Assembly: GCF_009764645.1 (NCBI RefSeq)
Contig: NZ_RWIM01000198.1
Location: 1-62,517, forward strand
Reading direction: 5' to 3'
Origin: Pseudomonas sp. PB106
GTDB lineage: Bacteria; Pseudomonadota; Gammaproteobacteria; Pseudomonadales; Pseudomonadaceae
Length of the DNA: 62,517 bases
The notes under the pieces are model-generated. The model made no database searches, was not told the origin of the DNA, and worked only from the letters and a program-made list of their open reading frames with translations. Shown one piece after another: positions 43,605 through 52,321 of the stretch; within the stretch, counting starts at the first letter, position 1, and every line of letters begins with the position of its first letter. The translations under genes were made by a program, and so were the position numbers.

Positions 43605-43623
43605 GGCTACGAGGCAAAAAGAA

Positions 43624-43652
43624 AAGGCTTACCGCGGGGTAGGCCTTTTTTT
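43624..43652. terminator. terminator after ggt
   Basis: AAGGCTTACC, loop GCGG, GGTAGGCCTT, then T-run. Third near copy of the GGCTTACC...GGTAGGCC hairpin in 4.4 kb. Serves the convergent flavin reductase gene as well. Confidence 0.9.
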
Positions 43653-43671
43653 ATATAAGCCGGTCCGCCCT

Positions 43672-44271
43672 TCAAACCGACAACGTCTTGCCATCCACCG
43701 CATCACCAATCGTCAGGAAATGCCCACCCGCCACGTGGTGCAGCGTGCGTAAACCGTCATGCCCTTCGAAATGCCAGCGTCCATCGCTGAACACGCGTTC
43801 ATCGGCGTGGGCGGCGATGACTTCGGCGAGGAACAGATCGTATTGCTCGTGATTGCGCGGCTCTGGCAGCAAACGGCATTCGAGCCAGGCGACGCAGCCT
43901 TCGAGCAGTGGCGCTTCGACTTGTTCGCCATTGAAGGTTTGCAGGCCGTACGCCTGGAATTTGTCCTGTCCCTGACTTTGGCTGATCTCCAGACCCGACG
44001 TGTTACCGACGGTTTGCACGATGTCCGCCTGATTGACGCAGGGGACGTTGAGCACGAAGGTGCCGGACGCTTCTAGCAGTTGGCGGGTCCAGGTGGATTT
44101 ATCGAGGACGACGGCGACTTTCGGCGGTTCGAAATCCAGCGGCATCGCCCAGGCGGCGGCCATGATGTTGCGCTGGCCGTCGTGAGCGGCGCTGACCAAT
44201 ACGGTCGGCCCGTGATTGAGCAAACGGTAGGCTTTGTTCAGGGGCACCGGACGGCGGTGGGCATCGCTCAT
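43672..44271 (-). CDS. flavin reductase-like FMN-binding protein
   Basis: 199 residues, soluble. The FMN-binding split-barrel pattern is clear: GPTVLVSAAHDGQRNIMAAAWAMPLDFEPPKVAVVL, then SGTFVLNVPC and the later W-x-E-C-R strand. It probably reduces FMN/FAD with NAD(P)H for a partner monooxygenase, or acts alone on a small substrate; no partner gene is nearby. ATG at 44271 chosen over a longer frame that runs through a REP-derived lead. Confidence 0.85.
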   Translation of the reverse strand: MSDAHRRPVPLNKAYRLLNHGPTVLVSAAHDGQRNIMAAAWAMPLDFEPPKVAVVLDKSTWTRQLLEASGTFVLNVPCVNQADIVQTVGNTSGLEISQSQGQDKFQAYGLQTFNGEQVEAPLLEGCVAWLECRLLPEPRNHEQYDLFLAEVIAAHADERVFSDGRWHFEGHDGLRTLHHVAGGHFLTIGDAVDGKTLSV

Positions 44272-44340
44272 GAGGGTCTGCTCCGGGAAGAAAAAGGAGC
44301 CGATTGTAGCGCCAACATTGAAATACAGGCAGGTGAAACT

Positions 44341-44434
44341 CTGTAGGAGCTGCGGCACGCTGCGATCTCTTGATCTTGATGTTGATCCTCGGAATCAAGA
44401 TCAAAAGATCGCAGCGTGCCGCAGCTCCTACAGG
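44341..44434. repeat. REP pair, GCTGCCG family variant
   Basis: CTGTAGGAGCTGCGGCACGC then TGCGATCTCTTGATC faces GATCAAAAGATCGCAGCG then TGCCGCAGCTCCTACAG. The head has GCGGCACGC in place of GCCGAAGGC, mirrored in both arms. Confidence 0.9.
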
Positions 44435-44447
44435 GGTTTCGTGCAGG

Positions 44448-45764
44448 TCAGTTAGAGAGTTGATTGGCGAACTGCCCTACTGCGTTCACGACTTTCTGCG
44501 CACCGTCCTGAATCTCGACGATCACCGTGCCCGCCTCGGCCGCCAGCGCCAGGCCTTGTTCGGCCTGGAGTTTGCCGTCGGTCATCAGGGCCACGGCATT
44601 ACGCGCCATTTCCTGGTTCTGCCGCACCACGCCAACGATCTCGTCTGTCGCCTGACTGGTGCGCGATGCCAACTGGCGCACTTCGTCCGCCACCACCGCA
44701 AAGCCCCGACCTTGTTCGCCGGCACGCGCCGCTTCAATGGCGGCGTTGAGCGCCAGCAGGTTGGTCTGTTCGGCAATGCCGCTAATGGTTTTGACGATAG
44801 TGCCGATCACCAGCGATTGCTCGTTCAGCGCTTCGATACCTTCGCCAGCGGTTTGCATGTGCTTGGACAGATCACGCATCACATTGACCGCCTCGGTCAC
44901 CACCGTGGTGCCACGCTGTGCGGTACTGTCGGTTTGCTGGGAGGTGCTGTAGGCAATGTTGGCGGCGTCGGCAACGGCTTGTTCGCGATTGACCTGATCG
45001 GTGATCACCGTGGCGAACTTCACCACTTTGTACAGTTTGTCGTTGGCATCGACCACCGGGTTGTAGGACGCCTCCAGCCACACCGTACGACCATGGCTGT
45101 CGACCCGTTTGAAGCGATCAGCAACGAACTCGCCGTTGTTCAAGCGACGCCAGAAATGCTGGTACTCGGCGCTGTTGTATTCCTCCGGAGCGCAGAACAG
45201 GCGGTGATGTTTGCCCTTGATCTGCGCCAGGCTGTAACCCATGCCGCTGAGAAAACGGTCATTGGCGGTGAGCACATTGCCATTGAGGTCGAATTCGATC
45301 ACGGCAGTGGAACGCACCAGAGCGCCGATCAGGTTTTCATGCTCGCGTGAGGCCTCGATGGTGCGGGTCAGGTCGCTGGCGTAGATCGAAATGTGCCTGA
45401 CTCGCCCATCCGACGAGCGCACTGGCTGCACGATTGAACGCAACCAAGCTTCCTCGCCGTTGCTACGCAGCAAGCGAATGGCCCCGGCGAAATGCTCGCC
45501 ACGGTTCATGGCGTTCTTGAAGCGCTGGTGGAATTCGTCGGACTTCACGTGAGCCGGAACGATATCGTCGATCGCCCGGCCGATCAGGTCGTGGTTTTTG
45601 TAGAGCATCTCGCTCAGGAAGTTCTGGTTGACCGACTGCACCCGGCCGTCAGGCTCAAGGGTCAGCACCAGCATCTCGCTTTCCAGGCTTTCCTTTACTT
45701 GCACAAGGCTGGAGAGTTCTTCACGAAGAGCGGCCAGCTCTTGTTTCAAGCGTTTGTTGAACAT
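44448..45764 (-). CDS. soluble PAS-PAS chemoreceptor (BdlA-like)
   Basis: 438 residues with no membrane segment. Order: coiled lead (1-30), PAS1 about 30-145 (EMLYKNHDLIGRAIDDIVPAH, then a PAC ending SIYASDLTR), PAS2 about 150-265 (FDLNGNVLTANDRFLSGMGY), MCP signalling domain about 270-438 with the tip EQTNLLALNAAIEAARAGEQ. The layout equals P. aeruginosa BdlA (417 residues), which links chemotaxis signalling to biofilm dispersal, and also Aer-2-type sensors; haem or flavin binding is not evident. Start at 45764 has a FliA-like promoter 45 bases upstream. Confidence 0.88.
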   Translation of the reverse strand: MFNKRLKQELAALREELSSLVQVKESLESEMLVLTLEPDGRVQSVNQNFLSEMLYKNHDLIGRAIDDIVPAHVKSDEFHQRFKNAMNRGEHFAGAIRLLRSNGEEAWLRSIVQPVRSSDGRVRHISIYASDLTRTIEASREHENLIGALVRSTAVIEFDLNGNVLTANDRFLSGMGYSLAQIKGKHHRLFCAPEEYNSAEYQHFWRRLNNGEFVADRFKRVDSHGRTVWLEASYNPVVDANDKLYKVVKFATVITDQVNREQAVADAANIAYSTSQQTDSTAQRGTTVVTEAVNVMRDLSKHMQTAGEGIEALNEQSLVIGTIVKTISGIAEQTNLLALNAAIEAARAGEQGRGFAVVADEVRQLASRTSQATDEIVGVVRQNQEMARNAVALMTDGKLQAEQGLALAAEAGTVIVEIQDGAQKVVNAVGQFANQLSN

Positions 45765-45808
45765 GGGGAAGTACCGATGGGCAGGATAGAAAGCGGGATG
45801 CAGCCTAG

Positions 45809-45834
45809 CCATCGGCCTTGAAAATCTTTTCTGA
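45809..45834 (-). promoter_or_regulatory. FliA (sigma-28)-like promoter
   Basis: On the minus strand TCAGAA, 12 bases, GCCGATGG. The pseudomonad FliA pattern is about TCAAGT-N12-GCCGATA. It points at the BdlA-like chemoreceptor, a gene class often driven by FliA. The -10 matches six of eight positions. Confidence 0.42.
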
Positions 45835-45880
45835 AGAGCGCTTGCGACCCGTCGGTCAAATATAGTTCCGAGCCACCGAG

Positions 45881-47194
45881 TCAGGCAGTTCCCGCCACCT
45901 GACACGGTCCTGTGCGCGGCATCCGCGAACCGAAATACGCCGCCGTCAGGAGGCCCACAACCCCCATCACCGCGCAGAAAATCACGCAGATCCATGGGCT
46001 CCATGGCATCAGACCGATCAGCAGCAGTGGTGTGATACTTGCCCATGCGGCGTAGGCAATGTTGTAGGTGAAGGAAATGCCTGACACCCGAATACGCGCT
46101 GGGAACAAGCCGACCATCACCGACGGCACCGCGCCGACCACGCCGCACGCCAGACCGGCCACGGCATAAGCCAGGCCGACCCAATCGCCGCCCATGATCA
46201 GGCAGCCATACAACACGCCGATACCCAGCGGCAGCAGCAGGCTATACAGCATGACCGTGCGCCAGGCACCGAGACGATCAACCAGCAATCCGGCAATCAC
46301 ACAGCCGATATTAAGAAACACGATACCCAACGCGCTGAGGGCGAAGGTGTGGCTGGCAGTCATGCCGAAGGTTTTCTGCATCATGGTCGGGGTGATCACG
46401 ACGAACACCACCACCGCCGAGGTCAACACGCAGGTCAGCAGCATCGCCGGTAACATCGCCAAACGATGTTCGCGCAGCACCGTGCGCAACGGCAGTTCGA
46501 CCCGTGCTTCGCGTTGCGCTTCCATGGCCATGAACACCGGGGTTTCGCTCAGCCAGCGCCGCAGATAAACGCCAATCACACCGAACACGCCACCGAGCAG
46601 GAATGGATAGCGCCAGGCGTAATCGAGGATTTCCGCCGGGGTGAACACTTGTGCGAGGAACGTCGCGGTCAACGCGCCGATCAAGTAACCAAACGTCAGC
46701 CCGGCCTGCAAAAAGCCCAAGGCGTAACCGCGATGGCCGGTCGGCGCATGTTCGGCAACGAACACCCAGGCACTCGGCACTTCACCGCCAACCGCCGCAC
46801 CTTGCAGAATGCGCAGCGCCAGCAACAGCAGCGGCGCGAAATAACCGATCTGCGCGTAGGTCGGCATGATCCCGATCAGCAGGCACGGCAGCGCCATCAT
46901 CAGGATGCTCAGGCTGAAGACTTTCTTGCGCCCGAGTTTGTCGGCGAAATGCGCCATCAGGATTCCGCCCAGCGGCCGCGCCAGATAACCGGTGACAAAG
47001 ATCCCGAAGCTTTGCAGCAGACGCAGCCATTCGGGCATTTCCGGCGGGAAAAACAACTGGCTGAGGGTCAGGGCGAAGAACACGAAAATGATGAAATCGT
47101 AGATTTCCAGCGCGCCGCCAAGGGCCGCAAGGCCGAGGGTCTTGTAGTCGGAGCGGCTGAACGGCGCAGGTTTGGCCGTGGGTTGGGCAGTCAT
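45881..47194 (-). CDS. MFS transporter, metabolite:H+ symporter type
   Basis: 437 residues with 12 predicted helices. The MHS hallmarks are present: DFIIFVFFALTLSQLFFP, GFLARPLGG-like ARPLGGILMAHFADKLGRKKVF and LRILQGAAVGGEVPSAWVFVAEH. The family imports organic acids or betaine-type solutes. The start at 47194 gives a normal short cytoplasmic lead. Divergent from atoE. Confidence 0.88.
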   Translation of the reverse strand: MTAQPTAKPAPFSRSDYKTLGLAALGGALEIYDFIIFVFFALTLSQLFFPPEMPEWLRLLQSFGIFVTGYLARPLGGILMAHFADKLGRKKVFSLSILMMALPCLLIGIMPTYAQIGYFAPLLLLALRILQGAAVGGEVPSAWVFVAEHAPTGHRGYALGFLQAGLTFGYLIGALTATFLAQVFTPAEILDYAWRYPFLLGGVFGVIGVYLRRWLSETPVFMAMEAQREARVELPLRTVLREHRLAMLPAMLLTCVLTSAVVVFVVITPTMMQKTFGMTASHTFALSALGIVFLNIGCVIAGLLVDRLGAWRTVMLYSLLLPLGIGVLYGCLIMGGDWVGLAYAVAGLACGVVGAVPSVMVGLFPARIRVSGISFTYNIAYAAWASITPLLLIGLMPWSPWICVIFCAVMGVVGLLTAAYFGSRMPRTGPCQVAGTA

Positions 47195-47542
47195 GGCAAA
47201 GAACTCTGGATCAGGCAAAAAACCAAGGCGCCCATGGTCTACGCAAATGCGCGGATGGACAACCCGTTAGACCATAGTCCCGATTTTGCAAAAGCTGCTC
47301 ACAAAGCACCGGCAGTTGAATTACTGTTAATGCCTGTCCGGCGGGTTAGCCCCTGTCTCCGACAAACGAAGAAATCCCTGTGGGAGCGAGCTTGCTCGCG
47401 AAGAGGCCGGTACATCCAGAATCACTGTCGACTGAACCGCCGCCTTCGCGAGCAAGCTCGCTCCCACAGGGATCTCTGTGTGACGGAGGTGGGCGAGCGT
47501 TCCTGGGGACCACAATAACCATAAAAATCCGAGGTACTTCCT
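47195..47542. other. 348-base divergent gap between the MFS gene and atoE
   Basis: Holds a REP pair (47376-47472) and promoter space for both genes. No further ORF, RNA or clear operator seen. Confidence 0.6.
47376..47472. repeat. REP pair, GAGCGAGCTTGCTCGC family
   Basis: CCTGTGGGAGCGAGCTTGCT then CGCGAAGAGG faces CCTTCGCGAGCAAGCTCGC then TCCCACAGGG. Confidence 0.92.
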
Positions 47543-48961
47543 GTGGCCGTTGATATCGAAGATAGCCGCTCCGCACGCTTTGCCCTGCGCTGTTCAAGCT
47601 TTGCCGAACGCTGGTTTCCCGACTCCTGGGTGTTCGCCGCGCTGGCCGTGATCATTGTTGCATTGGCCACTTTGGCCATGGGCGCCAAACCCACCGATGC
47701 CGCCATGGCGTTCGGTGACGGGTTCTGGAGTTTGATTCCGTTCACCATGCAGATGGCCTTCGTGGTGATTGGCGGCTACGTGGTCGCCAGTTCGCCGCCC
47801 GCCGTGAAACTGATCGACCGCCTCGCGCGCATCCCGAAAAACGGTCGCTCCGCCGTGGCCTGGGTCGCGTTGATCTCGATGGTCGCCTCGTTACTCAACT
47901 GGGGTTTGTCGCTGGTGTTCGGCGGTTTGCTGGTGCGCGCCCTCGCCCGCCGCACGGATCTGAAAATGGATTACCGCGCCGCCGGCGCTGCGGCCTATCT
48001 GGGCCTCGGCGCGGTGTGGGCGCTGGGCCTGTCGTCGTCGGCTGCACAATTGCAGGCCAACCCCGCCAGCCTGCCGCCGTCGATCCTGTCGATTACCGGA
48101 GTGATTCCGTTCACCGAAACCATCTTCCTTTGGCAATCAGGCGTGATGCTGCTGGCGCTGATCGTGATCTCGATCATCATCGCCTACGCTACCGCTCCCG
48201 GCCCGAACTCGGCGCGGGACGCCAAGGCCTGCGGCATCGACCCGGCCTTCAACCTGCCACCGCTGCAACCGCGCACGCGACCGGGTGAATGGCTGGAACA
48301 CAGCCCGCTGCTGATTATCGTGCTGGTGTTGCTGGCGGCGGGATGGCTGTTCCACGAGTTTTCGACCAAACCGGCGATCACCGCGATTTCCGGGCTGAAC
48401 ACCTACAACTTCCTGTTCATCATGCTCGGTGCGTTGCTGCACTGGCGGCCGCGCAGTTTCCTCGATGCCGTGGCGCGCGCGGTGCCGACCACCACCGGCG
48501 TGCTGATCCAGTTCCCGTTGTACGGTTCGATTGCTGCATTGATGACCACGGTCAAAGGCACCGATGCACAAACCCTGGCGCACCACATCTCGACGTTCTT
48601 CGTCAGCATCGCCTCGCACGACACCTATGCGCTGCTGATGGGCGTGTACTCGGCGATTCTCGGCTTCTTCATTCCGTCCGGCGGCGGCAAATGGATCATC
48701 GAAGCGCCGTACGTGATGCAGGTCGCCAATGACCTGCAATACCACCTCGGCTGGGCGGTGCAGATCTACAACGCGGCGGAAGCGTTGCCGAACCTGATCA
48801 ACCCGTTCTACATGCTGCCATTGCTAGGCGTACTCGGGCTGAAGGCGCGGGATCTGATCGGATTTTCGTTCGTGCAGCTGCTGGTGCACACGCCGCTGGT
48901 GCTGGTTTTGCTGTGGGCGCTGGGGACGACATTGGCGTATACGCCGCCGGTGATGCCGTAA
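47543..48961 (+). CDS. atoE: short-chain fatty acid transporter AtoE
   Basis: Inner-membrane carrier for acetoacetate/butyrate-type acids. 472 residues, GTG start, about 12 helices. The family lead RFALRCSSFAERWFPDSWVFAALAVII is clear, as are NWGLSLVFGGLLVRALA and FFIPSGGGKWIIEAPYVMQ. No atoDA-B partners are nearby, so the catabolic genes must be elsewhere or the substrate differs. Confidence 0.92.
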   Translation: MAVDIEDSRSARFALRCSSFAERWFPDSWVFAALAVIIVALATLAMGAKPTDAAMAFGDGFWSLIPFTMQMAFVVIGGYVVASSPPAVKLIDRLARIPKNGRSAVAWVALISMVASLLNWGLSLVFGGLLVRALARRTDLKMDYRAAGAAAYLGLGAVWALGLSSSAAQLQANPASLPPSILSITGVIPFTETIFLWQSGVMLLALIVISIIIAYATAPGPNSARDAKACGIDPAFNLPPLQPRTRPGEWLEHSPLLIIVLVLLAAGWLFHEFSTKPAITAISGLNTYNFLFIMLGALLHWRPRSFLDAVARAVPTTTGVLIQFPLYGSIAALMTTVKGTDAQTLAHHISTFFVSIASHDTYALLMGVYSAILGFFIPSGGGKWIIEAPYVMQVANDLQYHLGWAVQIYNAAEALPNLINPFYMLPLLGVLGLKARDLIGFSFVQLLVHTPLVLVLLWALGTTLAYTPPVMP

Positions 48962-49126
48962 TTTGAAGGGGTTGCACCTGCCTTGGGGGCGGGTGCGATC
49001 AGCTCCAGGCAATCACCGAGTCGAGTTTCGATCACTGTGTAACTCAATGGCTTTTCTGTCGATCACCGCTGATCCACTATGAGGCGCCCCCGATCACCGG
49101 GAAACCACGCTGAAAAGGATCTGAGC

Positions 49127-50308
49127 ATGTTCAAACTCGCAGGACTTATCCCCACAACACTGACCCTCGCCGCGCTCACACTGAGCGCAGCCGCCCACGC
49201 CGACGTCGAGCTGAAACTGGGCAGCACCGAACGCGTCACCCGCCTCTTCGCCTATCCCAACAACTGCAGCGTGATCTGCTTCCGCAACTGGACACTGGAG
49301 CAGACCGTCGCCCATTACCTGAACCAAAGCGTCCAGCGCGACGGTTACAGCGATGCCAAGGTGCTGGTGAAAACCGACAACGGGCAGCTCTATGCCGAGA
49401 TCAGCGGTGTGCCGAAGGATTACGACAAACCGCTGGCAGCGCTACTCGATGCCGGAGATCTGGCCTACAGCGGCGCCAGCAAGCTGAATGCCGACGGTAA
49501 ATGGGCGTACAGCTGGTATCTGTTCCTGCCGCTGGGCATGGCCCTGGAAAACCGTAAAAGCGTCGAACTGCTGCACTTTCCGCCTGACTATTCGTTGACC
49601 CAAGCACAGGATTATCTGCGCTCGAACACCACCGATCGCTGGGCCGAACTGCTGACCGACAACGGTATCCCCGCCGAGCAAACGCCGGCCTACCAGACCA
49701 TCGTGGACATCGCGCCGATTGCCGCGCCGTCGAATGCCGGTAAGGACCTGGAAGGCGTCTACGACTACTTCAAGGATTATCAGACCAGCATGGTCAAGCA
49801 GGTCAGCCAGAACGCCAGCGGTGCCGCGTTGCCGATGGTCGCGTTCGGTGCGCCGGTGCGTAACTGGATCAAACAGCAATACGGGCCGACCGTGAACGTG
49901 CTGGGCCTGGCGAGCATCAGCCCGAGTCAGGGCGTGAAAGTGTCGGTGCTCGGTTCCAATCATCCGAGTTACATCTGGTACGCCGCCGACCCGGCCAGCT
50001 ACGATGGCGATCAGGCCAAAGCCGATGCGGCGGGCCTGAAGGTCATGGGCCAGGATTTGAGTGCCGCCTGCTGGCAGGCCGGGATGGGCAGCAAACCGGG
50101 TAGCGATGCGCAGAAAACCCTCAGCGACTGCACACAGACCTGGCAAGTGACGCAGAAGGTCAAAACCTGCGAGCTGTTCTACACCTCGATTCGTGACCTG
50201 CCGCCGGAACAGGCAGCGGCCAAGTGCGCGACGGCGCCGATCAAGACGCAGCTGCAACAGCTCAAGGCGCCGCTGCCAGTGCCGACCGTTGCGGCCCCTC
50301 ACATTTAG
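49127..50308 (+). CDS. secreted protein of unknown function
   Basis: 393 residues. Signal peptide of about 25 residues (cut after AHA), so periplasmic or exported. Mature part has several cysteine pairs (NNCSVICFRN, AACWQ, SDCTQT, KTCELF, KCATAP) that could form disulfides. No membrane span after the signal. I do not recognise a domain. It stands alone between atoE and the SET-domain gene; the ATG at 49127 is better placed than the earlier one at 49079. Confidence 0.78.
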   Translation: MFKLAGLIPTTLTLAALTLSAAAHADVELKLGSTERVTRLFAYPNNCSVICFRNWTLEQTVAHYLNQSVQRDGYSDAKVLVKTDNGQLYAEISGVPKDYDKPLAALLDAGDLAYSGASKLNADGKWAYSWYLFLPLGMALENRKSVELLHFPPDYSLTQAQDYLRSNTTDRWAELLTDNGIPAEQTPAYQTIVDIAPIAAPSNAGKDLEGVYDYFKDYQTSMVKQVSQNASGAALPMVAFGAPVRNWIKQQYGPTVNVLGLASISPSQGVKVSVLGSNHPSYIWYAADPASYDGDQAKADAAGLKVMGQDLSAACWQAGMGSKPGSDAQKTLSDCTQTWQVTQKVKTCELFYTSIRDLPPEQAAAKCATAPIKTQLQQLKAPLPVPTVAAPHI

Positions 50309-50365
50309 TCGTGCCGATCCGCTTCCCGTGTCAGTAATGGCTGACGCGGGAAAACGGCTATTTCG

Positions 50366-50383
50366 ACTGTCAGATCTGACAGT
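50366..50383. promoter_or_regulatory. perfect 18-bp palindrome before the SET gene
   Basis: ACTGTCAGATCTGACAGT is fully self-complementary with no loop. It is 99 bases before the SET-domain start, a good place for an operator. It lacks a T-run, so it is not a terminator. The binding protein is unknown. Confidence 0.5.
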
Positions 50384-50482
50384 AGACCAAATGTTTCAAA
50401 TGAGAGACGCTTGGATCCAATCTTGGCGTCGCCAGACTTTGGGTCAGCATTTGGGGGCAATACCGAACAAACAAGGATCGTT

Positions 50483-51007
50483 ATGAACAATCAGGTTTTT
50501 CATGAGTTCTCACAACACGATACGGAAGGGATCTATCCGTTCGCTGGGCTCCCCGTCCGCTTGGGTTTCCCCTCCAGCGCAGACTTTCGCATCGTCCTCG
50601 ATGACCAGGGCAACGCTGCGGCCGTGGAAGCTCGCCGGGAGTTCATGCGCACCAGTCGAATGTGCCGCGTTTCTGGGCAATTGCTGCCCTACCGCTGTCG
50701 ACAGACCCGACAAATGCAAACCGGCATTCACATCTATGACCCACGTTTTGCCGGTTTGCTGGAACACTCCTGCGACCCGAACGTGTTTCTCGACATGAGT
50801 GAGTTGTGGCTGTGGGCATTGAAAGATATCCACAGCGGCGAACGCCTGACCATGGATTACGCCACCACCGAGGACAAACTGTTACGCCAGTTCGCCTGCG
50901 GTTGTGGTTCACCGAGCTGCCGTGGGTGGATCACCGGATACGACGAACCACCCACTATCGAAGGTCAGTGCTTTTTCCAGCGCTGGCGCTACTCGGGCCG
51001 GCGCTGA
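50483..51007 (+). CDS. SET-domain protein methyltransferase-like
   Basis: 174 residues. The SET core is short but complete: LLEHSCDPNVFLDM (the NHSCxPN-type pseudoknot), SGERLTMDYATTED (catalytic Tyr region) and a zinc-binding post-SET tail CGCGSPSCRGWI. Such proteins methylate lysine using SAM and are uncommon in free-living bacteria except pseudomonads and a few others. The target is unknown. Single gene, with a palindrome upstream and convergent with the carbonic anhydrase gene. Confidence 0.85.
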   Translation: MNNQVFHEFSQHDTEGIYPFAGLPVRLGFPSSADFRIVLDDQGNAAAVEARREFMRTSRMCRVSGQLLPYRCRQTRQMQTGIHIYDPRFAGLLEHSCDPNVFLDMSELWLWALKDIHSGERLTMDYATTEDKLLRQFACGCGSPSCRGWITGYDEPPTIEGQCFFQRWRYSGRR

Positions 51008-51018
51008 AGAAACGCTTG

Positions 51019-51663
51019 TTACACGGCACCGACCGGACGCAAACGGTATTGCGGCGGCAGTTGCTCGAAACCACTGATGGTGGTGTTCAGGCTTTTCCAG
51101 CGACCGTCCTTGATGCCGTAAATGCAACCGTGGATCGACAGGCTCTGCCCGCGATGCCAGGCGTTCTGGATGATGCTGGTGTGGGCGACGTTGGCCACTT
51201 GCTGGATCACGTTGAGTTCGCACATGCGATCGACCTGTTCCTCTTCGGTCGGCAGCTTGGCCAGCTCTTCGCGTTTTTCGTAGTACAGATCGCGGATCGA
51301 ACGCAGCCAGCCGTCGATCAGGCCGAACTGCCGGTCCTGCATCGACGCGCGTACACCGCCGCAGCCGTAGTGGCCGGTGACGAGGATGTGTTTGACCTTG
51401 AGCACGTCGACCGCGTACTGGATTACCGACAGGCAGTTCAGGTCAGTGTGCAGCACCACGTTGGCGACGTTGCGGTGTACGAACAGATCGCCCGGCAGCA
51501 TGCCGACGATTTCGTTGGCCGGGACGCGTGCGTCGGAACAGCCGATCCACAGATATTCCGGCGTTTGCTGGCGCGCCAGCTTGGCGAAGAAATCCGGGTC
51601 TTCCTTGGTGATCGCGTCAGCCCAACGCTCGTTGTTATCAATCAGGTCTTGTAAGTCGTGCAT
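51019..51663 (-). CDS. can: beta-carbonic anhydrase
   Basis: Interconverts CO2 and bicarbonate. 214 residues. The zinc ligands are Cys42 (in GCSDARVPA, with Asp44 and Arg46), His98 and Cys101 (HYGCGG). The N-terminus MHDLQDLIDNNERWADAI is typical of Can. Start at 51663, not the earlier codon. In PAO1 it sits in the same neighbourhood (PA4676). Confidence 0.95.
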   Translation of the reverse strand: MHDLQDLIDNNERWADAITKEDPDFFAKLARQQTPEYLWIGCSDARVPANEIVGMLPGDLFVHRNVANVVLHTDLNCLSVIQYAVDVLKVKHILVTGHYGCGGVRASMQDRQFGLIDGWLRSIRDLYYEKREELAKLPTEEEQVDRMCELNVIQQVANVAHTSIIQNAWHRGQSLSIHGCIYGIKDGRWKSLNTTISGFEQLPPQYRLRPVGAV

Positions 51664-51804
51664 GCTGTAAGGCCTCAAGAAAGATGCGCTGCTTTGACAG
51701 ACGACCGCCCGTCGCGGTCACGCCAGAACCGCAAGTGATTTCGTTGGAATTCTCGTGTGCCCGGTGAGTCCACCTAAGTAAGGCCCACAGTATGAGGATT
51801 TGCC

Positions 51805-52209
51805 ATGACTGATTCACGACGCCCTTACGATGCGGTGCAACCGGAACCCATCGATGATAACGAAGACCGCATGGGTTCGGTGCATGAGCTGGATTTCGAT
51901 GAAGACGAGCCCAGCGCGAAAATCGGTGATGAGATCCCGGAGCGCGAACGCGAGCAATTGATGCCCGATGAGCGCGTACGTGAGGCCGGGATGACCGGGG
52001 CCTCGGTCAGCGATCATCAGCCGACCGACGATGACATGAGCCCGGAGACACTGATTCACGAAGACGGCGCGCGGGATGCCGAAGAGGCTGGTGAAGGCAA
52101 TCCGGCGGATTGGGATCTGAGCCTGGTCGATGAAGACGACATTGGGGGCGGCGATGGTCTGGATGAAGCAGAGCTGGCGCAGCGCGATCCGCTGGATGGC
52201 AAGCGCTAA
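51805..52209 (+). CDS. acidic conserved protein (HPr-related in name only)
   Basis: 134 residues, very acidic (many Asp and Glu) and probably disordered, with no membrane segment. Pseudomonas annotations call such proteins 'phosphotransferase system HPr-related', but I see no HPr phosphohistidine motif, so the name has little support. Function unknown. The gene ends in a REP pair and faces rimI. Confidence 0.75.
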   Translation: MTDSRRPYDAVQPEPIDDNEDRMGSVHELDFDEDEPSAKIGDEIPEREREQLMPDERVREAGMTGASVSDHQPTDDDMSPETLIHEDGARDAEEAGEGNPADWDLSLVDEDDIGGGDGLDEAELAQRDPLDGKR

Positions 52210-52220
52210 CAGCCCCAATC

Positions 52221-52314
52221 CCCTGTAGGAGCTGTCGAAGGCTGCGATCTTTTGATCTGTGTTGCGTGATCAGGAACAAGATCAAAAGATCGCAGCCTGC
52301 GGCAGCTCCTACAG
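52221..52314. repeat. REP pair, GCTGCCG family
   Basis: CTGTAGGAGCTGTCGAAGGC then TGCGATCTTTTGATC faces GATCAAAAGATCGCAGCC then TGCGGCAGCTCCTACAG. The left arm has GCTGTCG in place of GCTGCCG. Confidence 0.92.
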
Positions 52315-52321
52315 AGCAGTG

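Noticed and set aside
51805..52209. PTS HPr phosphocarrier
   Set aside because: No phosphohistidine motif or HPr fold pattern; the product is a highly acidic, probably disordered chain.
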